Translations under genes and position numbers: made by a program | DNA from: CBINFS01 sp966250015 | GTDB lineage: Bacteria > Bacteroidota > Rhodothermia > Rhodothermales > DASSAV01 | Assembly (NCBI GenBank): GCA_966250015.1 | Contig: CBINFS010000006.1 | Location: 88,869-152,868 of the forward strand | Direction of reading: 5' to 3' | Length of the DNA stretch: 64,000 nt | Notes under the pieces: model-generated | Told to the model about the DNA's origin: nothing | The model's database searches: none | What the model saw: the letters and a program-made list of their open reading frames with translations, nothing else | Part shown: positions 53,729 to 62,656 of the stretch, piece by piece | How positions within the stretch are numbered: position 1 is the first letter of the stretch | How the letters are laid out: the number at the start of each line of letters is the position of its first letter

Positions 53729-54214
53729 TCAACCGGTTATTTCGGATGCAGAAAGCTCCTTGTGCTCTTCTTCGGAGAGCACTTCTTCGAGATCAAGCAG
53801 GATGAGCAGGCGGTCTTCGAGCTTTGCAACGCCCTTGATGTACTGTGCATCGATCCCGATTGCGAGCTCGGGCGGTGGCTCGATGACCCTTCGCTCGACC
53901 CGGATCACTTCCTTCACGGCATCCATCATGAAGCCGACCACCTTGTTGACCAGCTCAACGACGACAATCCTCGTCTCCTTATCGCGTGGGCGGCTCGGCA
54001 GGCCAAATCGCTTCCTGAGGTCAATGACAGGGATGATGCGACCACGGAGGTTGATCACCCCTTCGACAAAACGAGGAGCGTTCGGCACACGCGTGATTTC
54101 GACTGGCCGAATGATCTCCTGAACTTTCAGAATGTCGATTCCAAACTCTTCGTCCTCGATGACGAAGCTGACGAGCTGAAGAAGGTCGGCGCTGGTCGTT
54201 GCGAATTCGCTCAT
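53729..54214 (-). CDS. cheW: Chemotaxis coupling protein CheW
   Basis: 161 residues from ATG 54214. V-S-F-V-I-E-D-E-E-F-G-I-D-I-L-K-V-Q-E-I and I-N-L-R-G-R-I-I-P-V-I-D-L are the CheW core motifs. It links CheA to receptors. First gene of the che operon as read here; the frame upstream to 54292 is not needed. Only one CheW is present. Confidence 0.95.
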   Translation of the reverse strand: MSEFATTSADLLQLVSFVIEDEEFGIDILKVQEIIRPVEITRVPNAPRFVEGVINLRGRIIPVIDLRKRFGLPSRPRDKETRIVVVELVNKVVGFMMDAVKEVIRVERRVIEPPPELAIGIDAQYIKGVAKLEDRLLILLDLEEVLSEEEHKELSASEITG

Positions 54215-54579
54215 GATTCTCTTACTTCTTCTACGGATTCTACTGGATGGAAGAAGGCTGGCGGGGTTGCCGCACAGTACTTCCCGGCCCAAAAGCGAGC
54301 CCTGCCGTGCTCAGTATCGGCTCCCGGATGCGATACTTAATCGGGCTAAAAATCTTTACTGGGATAGGAAGGCCGGGAAATGCAACGGAGTTAGACAAGC
54401 GATTTCTGGTAAGCACTGAACTCGTATCTTAACGAGTCGGAAGTAGGGAAGGGGTTTCCGGTTGTCGCTGGATGAAGCGTTGTCGTATTTGTTCGAACGA
54501 AACGATTCGTTCGTGCAAAATCACGTCCTTCCGGTTAAGTTTAGGGTGATCATTAACCCGTTAACCTCAGGTTGAAGAA
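54215..54579. other. Intergenic divergent promoter region
   Basis: 365 bases between cheW (minus) and the L-rhamnose isomerase gene (plus). The only feature seen is TATCTTAACG at 54425-54434 on the plus strand, within a short inverted repeat CTCGT...ACGAG (54421-54436). No gene, repeat or RNA is recognised. Confidence 0.5.
54425..54434 (+). promoter_or_regulatory. Promoter-like -7 box upstream of the L-rhamnose isomerase gene
   Basis: TATCTTAACG, identical to the box at 35389; 145 bases before ATG 54580. Confidence 0.35.
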
Positions 54580-55863
54580 ATGCTTGAAGTACATACCGTT
54601 GCGTCCAACAATCAGCGTGTCGAGGCGGCGCACCGCCGGCGATTTGAAGCGCTTTCCGAGCAGCTAGAACAAAGCGGGGTCTCGGTTGAGCGAGTGATCC
54701 AGCAGGTGGGTGAGTTCGACGTTGCCATCCCTTCGTGGGCGCTTGGCACCGGCGGAACGCGGTTCGGTCGTTTTCCGGGGCCCGGTGAACCCCGCGACAT
54801 CTTTGAAAAGATGGAGGACATCGCGGTCATCAACCAGCTGACGACCACGTCATCGAGTGTGTCCCTCCACATTCCGTGGGACGAACCGGACGATCCAGCG
54901 GCCTTGCGGGCGCATGCAGACCGGCTCGGGCTTACCTTCGATGCCGTCAACTCGAATACGTTTCAGGACCAGCCGGGACAGGCTCTCAGCTACAAGTTCG
55001 GATCGCTGTGCCACACGGACGCAGCCGTACGCAAGCAGGCGATCGAGCATAACCTGCACGTCATGGAAGTGGGCAAGACGCTTGGTTCGAAGGCGCTTTC
55101 GATCTGGCTCTCCGACGGGAGCAACTACCCCGGCCAGATGCACCTCCGCAAATCGTTCGAGCGTGTGCTGAGCTCACTACAGGAGATTTATAGGGAGCTG
55201 CCGGGAGACTGGCGGCTGTTCACCGAGCACAAGCCATTCGAGCCGGCTTTCTACGCGACGGTCGTACAGGACTGGGGGTCGTCGTACATGCTGGCACAGG
55301 CGCTCGGCGACAAGGCGTTCTGCCTGGTCGATCTCGGTCATCACCTCCCGAATACCAATGTAGAGCTCGTCGTCGCGCGGCTTCTGACGGCAGGTAAGCT
55401 CGGTGGTTTCCACTTCAACGACAACATGTACGGCGACGACGACTTGACGACGGGTTCGATCCGGCCTTACCGGCTCTTCCTCGTTTTCAACGAGCTCGTC
55501 GACGCGGCCTACGAAGGCCTGAAACCCTTCGAGCCGGCTTACATGATTGATCAGAGCCACAACCTCAAGGATCCCATCGAAGCCCTGTTGCAGAGCGTAG
55601 TGGCCTTGCAACGCGCGTACGCACAGGCCCTCCTCGTGGACCGGGCTGCGCTCGCGGCGTATCAGGAAGAAAACGACGTGTTGATGGCAGAGGAAACGCT
55701 CAAGCGGGCCTTCCAGACCGACGTCGAGCCGCTCATTGCGGAAGTCCGCAGGCGTAGAGGAGGCGCCATCGATCCGGTGGGCGTATTCAGGGAGTCGGGC
55801 TACCGAAAACAAATGGCGGAGGAACGGCAGATGGGCGCCTACGTCCCACCGCAAAGCCTCTGA
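54580..55863 (+). CDS. L-rhamnose isomerase-like sugar isomerase
   Basis: 427 residues, TIM-barrel aldose isomerase. All metal and catalytic positions of the Pseudomonas stutzeri-type L-rhamnose isomerase are found three residues earlier: E216 (F-T-E-H-K-P), D251 and H254 (D-L-G-H-H), H278 (F-H-F-N-D), D286 and D288 (G-D-D-D) and D324 (I-D-Q-S-H). It should isomerise L-rhamnose and related sugars (D-allose, L-mannose). ATG 54580, GAAG about 8 bases upstream. A secreted-type oxidoreductase follows after 53 bases. Confidence 0.88.
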   Translation: MLEVHTVASNNQRVEAAHRRRFEALSEQLEQSGVSVERVIQQVGEFDVAIPSWALGTGGTRFGRFPGPGEPRDIFEKMEDIAVINQLTTTSSSVSLHIPWDEPDDPAALRAHADRLGLTFDAVNSNTFQDQPGQALSYKFGSLCHTDAAVRKQAIEHNLHVMEVGKTLGSKALSIWLSDGSNYPGQMHLRKSFERVLSSLQEIYRELPGDWRLFTEHKPFEPAFYATVVQDWGSSYMLAQALGDKAFCLVDLGHHLPNTNVELVVARLLTAGKLGGFHFNDNMYGDDDLTTGSIRPYRLFLVFNELVDAAYEGLKPFEPAYMIDQSHNLKDPIEALLQSVVALQRAYAQALLVDRAALAAYQEENDVLMAEETLKRAFQTDVEPLIAEVRRRRGGAIDPVGVFRESGYRKQMAEERQMGAYVPPQSL

Positions 55864-55916
55864 CAAGCCTCCACTGGAGAAGACGGGATATCGAATCAAC
55901 CAGCCGTTACTAGATC

Positions 55917-57185
55917 ATGAAAGATAACAGGAAGGGGATCACCCGGCGGTCATTCATCAAGGCGGCTGGTTTTGCCGCAGTCAGTGCACCGGTTTTTTCG
56001 GCGAGGAGCTATGGCCGGATCATCGGGGCCAATGATCGGCTTCAGGCCGCCGTAATAGGATGCGGCGGCATGGGGCGGGCGCACCTGAACGCACTGCTCG
56101 CGCTGAAGTCTACCGACAACGTAGACGTCGTGGCAGTCTGCGACGTGTATGCGTCGAGGGCCCAGCATTTTGCCGAGCTGGTCGCCGCCGAGGAGGGCAA
56201 CGCCACGGTAATGACGGAATACGAGCGCGTGCTCGAGATGCCGGACCTGGACTACGTAACGATTGCCACGCCGGAGCACTGGCACGCGCGGATGACGCTG
56301 GACGCGCTCGACGCCGGTTTGCACGTGTACGTCGAAAAGCCGATGACGCACAAGCTCGAAGAGGCGTTCGAGGTGGCGGAGAAGGCGAAATCGACCGGTC
56401 TGAAGGTACAGGTTGGCGTCCAGGGCATGAGCGACGAGAGTTATACGACGGCTCACGAAGCCATTCTCGCCGGCAAGCTGGGGCCGATCATTCAGGCCGA
56501 GATCGATTACGTTCGCTGGCATTCCGCCGAGCAGGGGCCCTGGCGGGCAGGTATCGATCGCGCGATGCCCAAGCCGGACGATCTCGACTGGGAGCGCTGG
56601 CTCGGACCCGCTCCGCACGTGCCGTGGAGCCCGGCTCGCTATTTCGAATGGCGCTGCTACCGGGACTACTCGGGCGGCATCGCGAGCGACCTGTTCATCC
56701 ACCGGATTTCCCGCCTGATGCGGGCATGTGGGCTTACTCGTCCGACCATGGTTTCGGGGATGGGCGGCATCTTCCTCTGGGATGACGACCGGGATCTACC
56801 CGACAACCTCGAAGCGCTCGCACTTTATCCGGCCGTGGAAGGGGTCACGCCGGGTATGACCCTTCGCATTCTCGGTACGATGGGCAACAATAGGGGCAAC
56901 AACCACATCATCCGTGGCCACAACGCCAGCCTCGTCTTCACTTCAACGGGCTGGGACATTCTGGCGCACGGAAAGGACGAGATCCTGGAGTCTTACACCA
57001 AAGTGGGCGGCGAGCGTGTGGACCTTCACCACCAGAACCACCACGCGGCCATTCGGGACGGGGCAGCGCTCCTATGCCCGCCCGAGTTCGGGTTGGACGG
57101 GGTCATTGCGATCACCGGCATCAACGAGTCATACTTCCAGGGCAGGTCGTTGACCTGGAGCGAAACGGAGAAGCGCTGGGTGTAG
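55917..57185 (+). CDS. Gfo/Idh/MocA oxidoreductase with Tat signal
   Basis: 422 residues from ATG 55917. The Tat signal T-R-R-S-F-I-K-A-A-G-F-A is at residues 8-20, then a Rossmann fold A-A-V-I-G-C-G-G-M-G-R-A near residue 44. The C-E-K-P equivalent is V-E-K-P-M near residue 140. It is exported folded to the periplasm with bound NAD(P). Substrate is an unknown sugar or sugar acid; clustering with a rhamnose isomerase suggests sugar metabolism. Confidence 0.88.
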   Translation: MKDNRKGITRRSFIKAAGFAAVSAPVFSARSYGRIIGANDRLQAAVIGCGGMGRAHLNALLALKSTDNVDVVAVCDVYASRAQHFAELVAAEEGNATVMTEYERVLEMPDLDYVTIATPEHWHARMTLDALDAGLHVYVEKPMTHKLEEAFEVAEKAKSTGLKVQVGVQGMSDESYTTAHEAILAGKLGPIIQAEIDYVRWHSAEQGPWRAGIDRAMPKPDDLDWERWLGPAPHVPWSPARYFEWRCYRDYSGGIASDLFIHRISRLMRACGLTRPTMVSGMGGIFLWDDDRDLPDNLEALALYPAVEGVTPGMTLRILGTMGNNRGNNHIIRGHNASLVFTSTGWDILAHGKDEILESYTKVGGERVDLHHQNHHAAIRDGAALLCPPEFGLDGVIAITGINESYFQGRSLTWSETEKRWV

Positions 57186-57240
57186 TGGACCGGTAATAGC
57201 CTCGTTGCCGAAAAGAGAACGAACGAGGTTTCAAAAAAAC

Positions 57241-57277
57241 AAAAATGGCCGGCGAGGTAGCTTCGCCGGCCATTTTT
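57241..57277. terminator. Bidirectional terminator between Gfo/Idh/MocA and TPR genes
   Basis: AAAAATGGCCGGCGA (57241-57255) pairs with TCGCCGGCCATTTTT (57263-57277), a perfect 15-bp stem with T-tracts on both strands, between convergent genes. Confidence 0.92.
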
Positions 57278-57296
57278 GTTATCGAATGTCAGACGA

Positions 57297-58616
57297 TCAC
57301 GGGGCCTTTACGGTCGTGTTTTCTCCGATCCATGCGTAGCAACCGTAGTTGACCGCGTACGAGTCTCCCACCTTCCAGCCTTTGAAGAAGAGGGCCTCCT
57401 GGTCAGGGAAGGAGCGGCGATAGCTGCGAATCTTCGTCTCGGCCATGTTCGCCACTGACGGGTCGACCTGACGGGCCCGCTCGTAGTAGTCCGTTGCGAG
57501 CCAGTAGACGGCGCGGTCTTCGCGTTCGAAGGTCGAGCTGCACTCCGACACGGCGGTCACGTAGAGGTCGCCAATGCCGATGTATGCACGGCCGAAGTTC
57601 GGATTAAGTTTGATCGCTTCGCGGAAGTGCTGGCGAGCTCTCGAGAGGCTTCCCATCTGCTGCTGGGCGACGCCCATATTGTACTGATCTTCAGCGATGG
57701 GCTTGTAACCTGGCATAGAGGTCATTTGCTGGAGCATATCGTAAGCCGCCTTGGGCTCGCCGTCTCCAAGTCGGAGGTTGGCGAGGATGCGCAACGTTTC
57801 GACAGACGGCTCCATCGAGTTCAGCCGCTCGCCGATCTCGTACATCTTATCACGTTCGCCAAGCTCCTGATAGATTTCAAAGAGCTCTCGCACGATCTCC
57901 GTGTCGTTTGGATTCTTTTCGAGCTGTTCCTCCAGGAACGCCATGCGTTCTTCCGGAGAGGTGAAGAGCGAGTTTCTAACCTGCGTGATGTACCCGATCA
58001 CCTCTTCGTTACCCTGGAACTTCTGCTCGACGTCTTCCATGAAGTCGATTGCCTTCTGCTTGTCCTCTGCTGCGTAGTCCTGGATCAGGAGGTAGATGTA
58101 GTAGGGCTGAATGCGATCGGGTGCGAGGTCGTACGCTTTACGGTAGAGTACGAGCGCCTCGTCCTGTAAATCAGGCAGCTGTTCAGCGTGGTTCTGGATG
58201 AACCTTGCCTTGTTGAACGTCCAAAGGTATTCATCCACCTCTGCGCCGGCTTCGGTCAGCACCGGAACGGCGTTGTCGAACAACACGAGGGCGGAGTCGA
58301 GCCAGTCCCTCGAACCGGTTTTCGACGCCAGCGAGTCGTACAGTGCGATTGCTCTTTCATAGTTGACGTCGCTGAGTCGTCCCGGGCCGTGGAAGGCAGG
58401 GGCATTCTCCAGGATCCAGCGCAGGTTAGGGAGGGCAGACTCGTAGTTGCCGTTTTTGAAGTCCTCGTAATAGAGGCTGTACTTCACGAGTTTTTCCTGC
58501 TCTTCCGGCGCAGTCTGGGCAGCGGCAGGCTGCGCCTGCACCGTATAGACGAGCACCAGTGAAGCGGCAATGCTACCTAAAAGCGTTTTCAGGGTGCTGA
58601 TGAACCTGTCGTTCAT
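57297..58616 (-). CDS. TPR-repeat exported protein
   Basis: 439 residues. Signal-like N-terminus (L-K-T-L-L-G-S-I-A-A-S-L-V-L-V-Y-T-V-Q-A-Q), then tetratricopeptide repeats from about residue 35 to 390 (N-P-N-D-T-E-I-V-R-E-L-F-E-I-Y and L-N-P-N-F-G-R-A-Y-I-G-I-G-D-L-Y). ATG 58616 is preferred; 58628 is another. Likely a periplasmic scaffold. It follows 50 bases after the outer-membrane gene, on the same strand. Confidence 0.75.
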   Translation of the reverse strand: MNDRFISTLKTLLGSIAASLVLVYTVQAQPAAAQTAPEEQEKLVKYSLYYEDFKNGNYESALPNLRWILENAPAFHGPGRLSDVNYERAIALYDSLASKTGSRDWLDSALVLFDNAVPVLTEAGAEVDEYLWTFNKARFIQNHAEQLPDLQDEALVLYRKAYDLAPDRIQPYYIYLLIQDYAAEDKQKAIDFMEDVEQKFQGNEEVIGYITQVRNSLFTSPEERMAFLEEQLEKNPNDTEIVRELFEIYQELGERDKMYEIGERLNSMEPSVETLRILANLRLGDGEPKAAYDMLQQMTSMPGYKPIAEDQYNMGVAQQQMGSLSRARQHFREAIKLNPNFGRAYIGIGDLYVTAVSECSSTFEREDRAVYWLATDYYERARQVDPSVANMAETKIRSYRRSFPDQEALFFKGWKVGDSYAVNYGCYAWIGENTTVKAP

Positions 58617-58666
58617 ATACCTGGTCATGTTTTTTTTCGTTGTCAATGTATTAAGACACTGGACAC

Positions 58667-59986
58667 TCAGCGAAGTCTCTGCTTCTGGAACCAGCGTTCG
58701 CCAATATTCACATTGGCTGATAGTCTGTAGAACGTATCTCGAACCAGTCCTTGCTCTGTTGACCCCCTGGCTCCTACTTCAAAATTCAGATCAATTCGCG
58801 TGCCAGGAAATAGGGTCGGTAAACTTAAACCCGCCGTGATGGCCGTAGTTCTCAAGCTTATGTCATCTATCGGGTTAGCGTACATTTTGTCCGTGTAGAA
58901 CCCGAGGCGATAGCCTACGCGGCTGAAATAGGGGGCAAGCGCGTCGTCTCCGGCAGGCGTCACTTCGACTCCAGCGGAAAGGCGAAGGCGGTCGGAGAGC
59001 TGGCGGTCGCCACCGGGGTCATAACCTGCAAAAGAAAAATCGCTTTCAAACTGGCTCCAGGGTTCGTATCGGCCGTCCACGACGAACACCCAGCGGCTAT
59101 CGGGGACGTACGAGGCGCCCATTCGCAACGAAACGGGGATCGACACGTCTCCCTCGACGCGGGATGTGAGGGTATCCTGGTCGAGATCGTCTCCCAACGT
59201 TCGCACCCGGTTAGCACGAAGTGTGGTCGGAAGCGAGGCAGACGCCCCCACGGTAAGCAGGTCTTGTCTGCCAGCCACTCCCGGAATCGTGACCATTGCG
59301 CCGACGGTTCCGGAAAAACCCACCATCCGAGTGGAGTTTACCACGTTGGTTGGTTGGAAGCCCGGCGCGTCGAAGGACGTTCGGCGTCCGTTATCGAGGA
59401 CACCAAACAGGAAATCGAGGCCGGCGCCGACCGTAATGAAACGGTTGATACGATATCCGAGGCCTGCAACGACTTTCTGGAGGCCGCCGTCTCCTTCATA
59501 GTTGATCGTGTACTGCGTGGTATCGGTGATGATGCCGTCGGGCATCAACGTGCCTTCGACCTCGACACGATAGTCCATTCGGGAGTACGGTTGGAAGGAG
59601 ACCAGTGCGCCGAGTTTTCTGCTCAGGATCGGGAATGAGAACTGGAAGGCATTCAGCGTGCCCTGGGTCAACAGGCTGGTATTGTCCGTAGCGTCCGTGG
59701 AACGCAACCCCTGGTATTGGAATCCGATCGCGGCGCGCGTCAGATACTGATCGCTCCAGGACGCAGGATTATCCGAATTGACGTAGTTGAAGGCGAGCAT
59801 GGCGGTACCGCCACCTCCCATAGCTTGAATCTGCGACGTAGAGAAAGCGTGTAGATCTCCTAAGCCGAACCTCGAGTAGATGGACCCATCCGAGGAACTC
59901 TGAGCCTGAGCCGCATTAACCCAAAAAAACAGTGCAAGGACACACGTCCAGCGCAAAATAATAACGTATCTGGAATTGCGACGCAT
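58667..59986 (-). CDS. Outer-membrane beta-barrel protein
   Basis: 439 residues from ATG 59986. A signal peptide ending A-Q-A-Q is followed by S-I-Y-S-R-F-G-L-G-D-L and repeated amphipathic strands with Gly/aromatic alternation up to the C-terminal strand. The N-terminal pattern (G-G-G-G-T-A-M-L...N-S-D-N-P-A-S-W) resembles the FadL/PorV-like long-chain or porin-type barrels of Bacteroidota. No specific transport substrate is clear. Confidence 0.75.
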   Translation of the reverse strand: MRRNSRYVIILRWTCVLALFFWVNAAQAQSSSDGSIYSRFGLGDLHAFSTSQIQAMGGGGTAMLAFNYVNSDNPASWSDQYLTRAAIGFQYQGLRSTDATDNTSLLTQGTLNAFQFSFPILSRKLGALVSFQPYSRMDYRVEVEGTLMPDGIITDTTQYTINYEGDGGLQKVVAGLGYRINRFITVGAGLDFLFGVLDNGRRTSFDAPGFQPTNVVNSTRMVGFSGTVGAMVTIPGVAGRQDLLTVGASASLPTTLRANRVRTLGDDLDQDTLTSRVEGDVSIPVSLRMGASYVPDSRWVFVVDGRYEPWSQFESDFSFAGYDPGGDRQLSDRLRLSAGVEVTPAGDDALAPYFSRVGYRLGFYTDKMYANPIDDISLRTTAITAGLSLPTLFPGTRIDLNFEVGARGSTEQGLVRDTFYRLSANVNIGERWFQKQRLR

Positions 59987-60053
59987 CTTGGTGTCGACGA
60001 GTTCTCTCAAAATCAATATCCTTTTATTTGTCTACCGCAACCCAGGCACACCC

Positions 60054-61214
60054 TCATTGGTCGAGTGTCGTGACGGTTAGTACGACGTGCGGTGCGCTGG
60101 TCGAGTCGGACAATCCGGCGATGAACACCGGGTCGAGCGTATTCCGGTTGGCGGGAGGACGAAGTATAAATCGTGTTACGTTGATCTTGTTGAGCAATAT
60201 CTGCTGCACCAACGTGGTCAATGCGCTGCCCGATATGTCGAACACGCCGTCCTCATTCATTTCGTACGGATTGCCGATTGCCGCTTCCTGGCCAGCGGCG
60301 TTGACAGCGTACAGCTCGAGCAGGCGGAGGTTGGGGCGGTGGAAGCCGGGTGGGGTTTGTGATGCGAGCGCCGTCGTGTCGGCCTTGAGGCGGAAGAGGC
60401 TCCGGTTGATCGCGTGATTGAGGACGTCAGCCGCTTCGAAGTCAATCGTGATGGCGGCGGCAGGTCCCAGGCCGTCCTGAATCAAAAGCATATTTTCGGG
60501 CAACTGCGGCTCACCCGAGCGTTCGAAGGTAGAGGTCGATTTGGTGAGGGTGTACGCCACAGAGTCAGATCCAGCCACGACGCGGAAAACGGAATTGACG
60601 CCGTTGAAGCCGACGACGGCGTTCTCTGATACCGGGGCGAGGTGGAAGCCGTGGAAGCTCGTGTTGAATCGGGTGCTTCGCAGGGTGGTGTCGTTTGCAG
60701 TCACCCATTCAGAGGGTAGGCGAACGACTACAAGGCTGTCTCTTGCTGAAAAGCTGAACTCGTGGATCTGTGGGCCGATTGTGAACGAGGTATCGGCCGT
60801 GGCGCCGTCGTCTTCCCATTCCGCCGGCATTTCGAAGACGCGGAGGGTCACGGTGGCGTTCGTATCGCCGTATACATAGTTGTTGACGAGCCTCAGCTCG
60901 GCGCGTGTGACGGGATTATCGCGCAAACCATTTGGTACGCTGGCCGGGATCGAGAAGTCGATGTATCCTTTCGCCGATATTGTTCCAAGTGCGGGGTCGT
61001 GGACGATTCCGGCGAGGATCCGTGCTGATCCCCCGGTTTCGTCGTCGTGCGGTTCGTTTTCGAAAGTGGAGGCGGGGATGACGACCGAAACCGGTTCACC
61101 GCCCTGCTCGTCAATGAGGCCGATACCCACGTTGGACGGATCCTCGCAGGCCGTCAGAAAAAGAAGGAACAACGCCGCCGTGACAGGACTCAGAAACAGC
61201 TTCCGGCAATACAT
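60054..61214 (-). CDS. DUF4270-like lipoprotein
   Basis: 386 residues from ATG 61214. Leader ends in lipobox L-T-A-C (Cys about residue 23), followed by E-D-P-S-N-V-G-I-G-L-I, the N-terminal pattern of DUF4270 lipoproteins. The rest is beta-rich with a conserved-looking F-S-A-R-D-S-L-V-V. In Bacteroidota a DUF4270 gene commonly neighbours the short GT5 'glycogen synthase', and here that gene is next, supporting the call. It may be outer-membrane associated. Confidence 0.65.
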   Translation of the reverse strand: MYCRKLFLSPVTAALFLLFLTACEDPSNVGIGLIDEQGGEPVSVVIPASTFENEPHDDETGGSARILAGIVHDPALGTISAKGYIDFSIPASVPNGLRDNPVTRAELRLVNNYVYGDTNATVTLRVFEMPAEWEDDGATADTSFTIGPQIHEFSFSARDSLVVVRLPSEWVTANDTTLRSTRFNTSFHGFHLAPVSENAVVGFNGVNSVFRVVAGSDSVAYTLTKSTSTFERSGEPQLPENMLLIQDGLGPAAAITIDFEAADVLNHAINRSLFRLKADTTALASQTPPGFHRPNLRLLELYAVNAAGQEAAIGNPYEMNEDGVFDISGSALTTLVQQILLNKINVTRFILRPPANRNTLDPVFIAGLSDSTSAPHVVLTVTTLDQ

Positions 61215-61463
61215 GGGTTAATGGAAATCTATATGGGACCGGGTAGGTCGGTGGCCGGAGGTCGACCCCGTTATCGGTCATGGGGATTCATACTTGAAAC
61301 GAATAACAAAGCCCCAGTGGACGCTTCGCCGCTGGGGTTTTGTCCGCGTGACCGAATCAATGCAGAAACGTGGTACAGGTTTCCTTTATTGCATGATTCC
61401 GCAAAAAACGAATGGTAATGCGGAAGATCGAAACCACGGAAACCTGATGCAATGGTCTCCGTC

Positions 61464-62234
61464 TCAGGCAAGAACGCCGCTGAGTACCTGATCGTAAAGC
61501 TGGACGATCTGTTTCACCATTTCATCCGTATCATCGTACAGCCTGAGCTCGCCGTTGTTATTGCCGTCGGAGCTTGGTGGATAAATAACGGCGTCGGCAT
61601 ATTCGAGGGCGACGTCGCTCAACTGGCGTCCGGTGAGGTCGACGCTGTCGATCTTCAGGTTGTTCGGAAGCCAGGTTATCTTGGGCTCGGCGGGGAATTC
61701 CCGTGGGGTGAAGATGATTTTTGCGTTCTGGAAGAGTGGATCGCCAGCGTAGGACGTCCGCAGAAGGACGGGTACGAGAGCGCTCATCGATCCGAAAGTG
61801 TGGACGATATCGGGCGACCAGCCCAGGTTTCGTATGGTTTCGAGGGTTGCGTGGGCAAAGAATAGCGCGCGTTGTGGGTTGTCGTCGAAGAATTTTCCCT
61901 GCTTGTCGTGATATACTCCTTTGCGTTTGAAGTACTTGTTATTGTCCATGAAGTATACCTGAAGCCGGATCCCGGGTATCGAAGCCACCTTTACCCTGAG
62001 CGTTTCCTTTTCGCTACCCATGGTGACTTCAGCGCCGGAGAGCCGAATGACTTCATGTAAGCGGTTCCGCCGCTCGCTGATGCTGCCATAACGGGGCATC
62101 ATGATGCGCATCTCGTAACCGTTGGTCTCCTGAAGCTTTTCGGGCAGCTTTCGGACGATTCCGGCGATGTCGGAATCGCCCGCAAATGGAGCGACTTCTC
62201 CAGAAATAAAGAGTATCCTTGTCAGGTTAGCCAT
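61464..62234 (-). CDS. Short GT5 glycogen/starch-synthase-like protein (N-terminal domain only)
   Basis: 256 residues from ATG 62234. The pattern I-L-F-I-S-G-E-V-A-P-F, M-P-R-Y-G-S-I-S-E-R-R-N-R-L-H-E-V and P-D-I-V-H-T-F-G-S-M-S-A is that of the GT5 starch/glycogen synthase N-terminal Rossmann domain. The C-terminal GT-B domain that carries the acceptor and donor-binding residues is missing, as is common for this Bacteroidota group (usually about 270 residues). So it may not make glycogen. The frame open to 62342 is not needed. Confidence 0.8.
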   Translation of the reverse strand: MANLTRILFISGEVAPFAGDSDIAGIVRKLPEKLQETNGYEMRIMMPRYGSISERRNRLHEVIRLSGAEVTMGSEKETLRVKVASIPGIRLQVYFMDNNKYFKRKGVYHDKQGKFFDDNPQRALFFAHATLETIRNLGWSPDIVHTFGSMSALVPVLLRTSYAGDPLFQNAKIIFTPREFPAEPKITWLPNNLKIDSVDLTGRQLSDVALEYADAVIYPPSSDGNNNGELRLYDDTDEMVKQIVQLYDQVLSGVLA

Positions 62235-62656
62235 ACTTCGGGTTTTGGATAATGAATGGGTCCGGGGGGGGCAGAACTGACGCCCACCGAAGCTATCGGT
62301 TTTGTGGGACGGTGGGCTATGGAAATCTGTACAAAAATTCAAGCATGATACAGTGCATCTAATTTACGGAAATCTAAAGATTATATCAAGCTAAGCCATA
62401 CTCTGCGTGTTTCACCGGGGAATGTGCCTCACTGCAAGTGCCGCTTTCTGAACGATTAAGAGACTTCCAGTCGAGGCATGATTATTTCGTTTCCGGTACA
62501 TTTTTTTCGGGGAATGAACCGTGATCGGGTGTTAAGGAAGTGCGGATATGAATGGCTTGAGGACAATTTTTGGCTTGATTTCCGCTGTATCCAAACCAAA
62601 AAAGGACGATCTTCGTGGCGTCTTCAGCCCGAAAGTCCTGAAGAGGAGTGTATTAC
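62235..62656. other. Intergenic region, no gene recognised
   Basis: 422 bases between the short GT5 gene and the patatin-like gene, divergent. It is AT-rich in the middle (62340-62400). A 60-codon frame at 62478-62660 overlaps the downstream start and is not supported. No clear promoter or RNA is seen. Confidence 0.5.
62641..62648 (+). promoter_or_regulatory. Ribosome-binding site that sets the patatin start
   Basis: AAGAGGAG at 62641-62648 is 8 bases before ATG 62657. It overlaps the alternative GTG at 62648, so the ATG is the real start. Confidence 0.7.
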
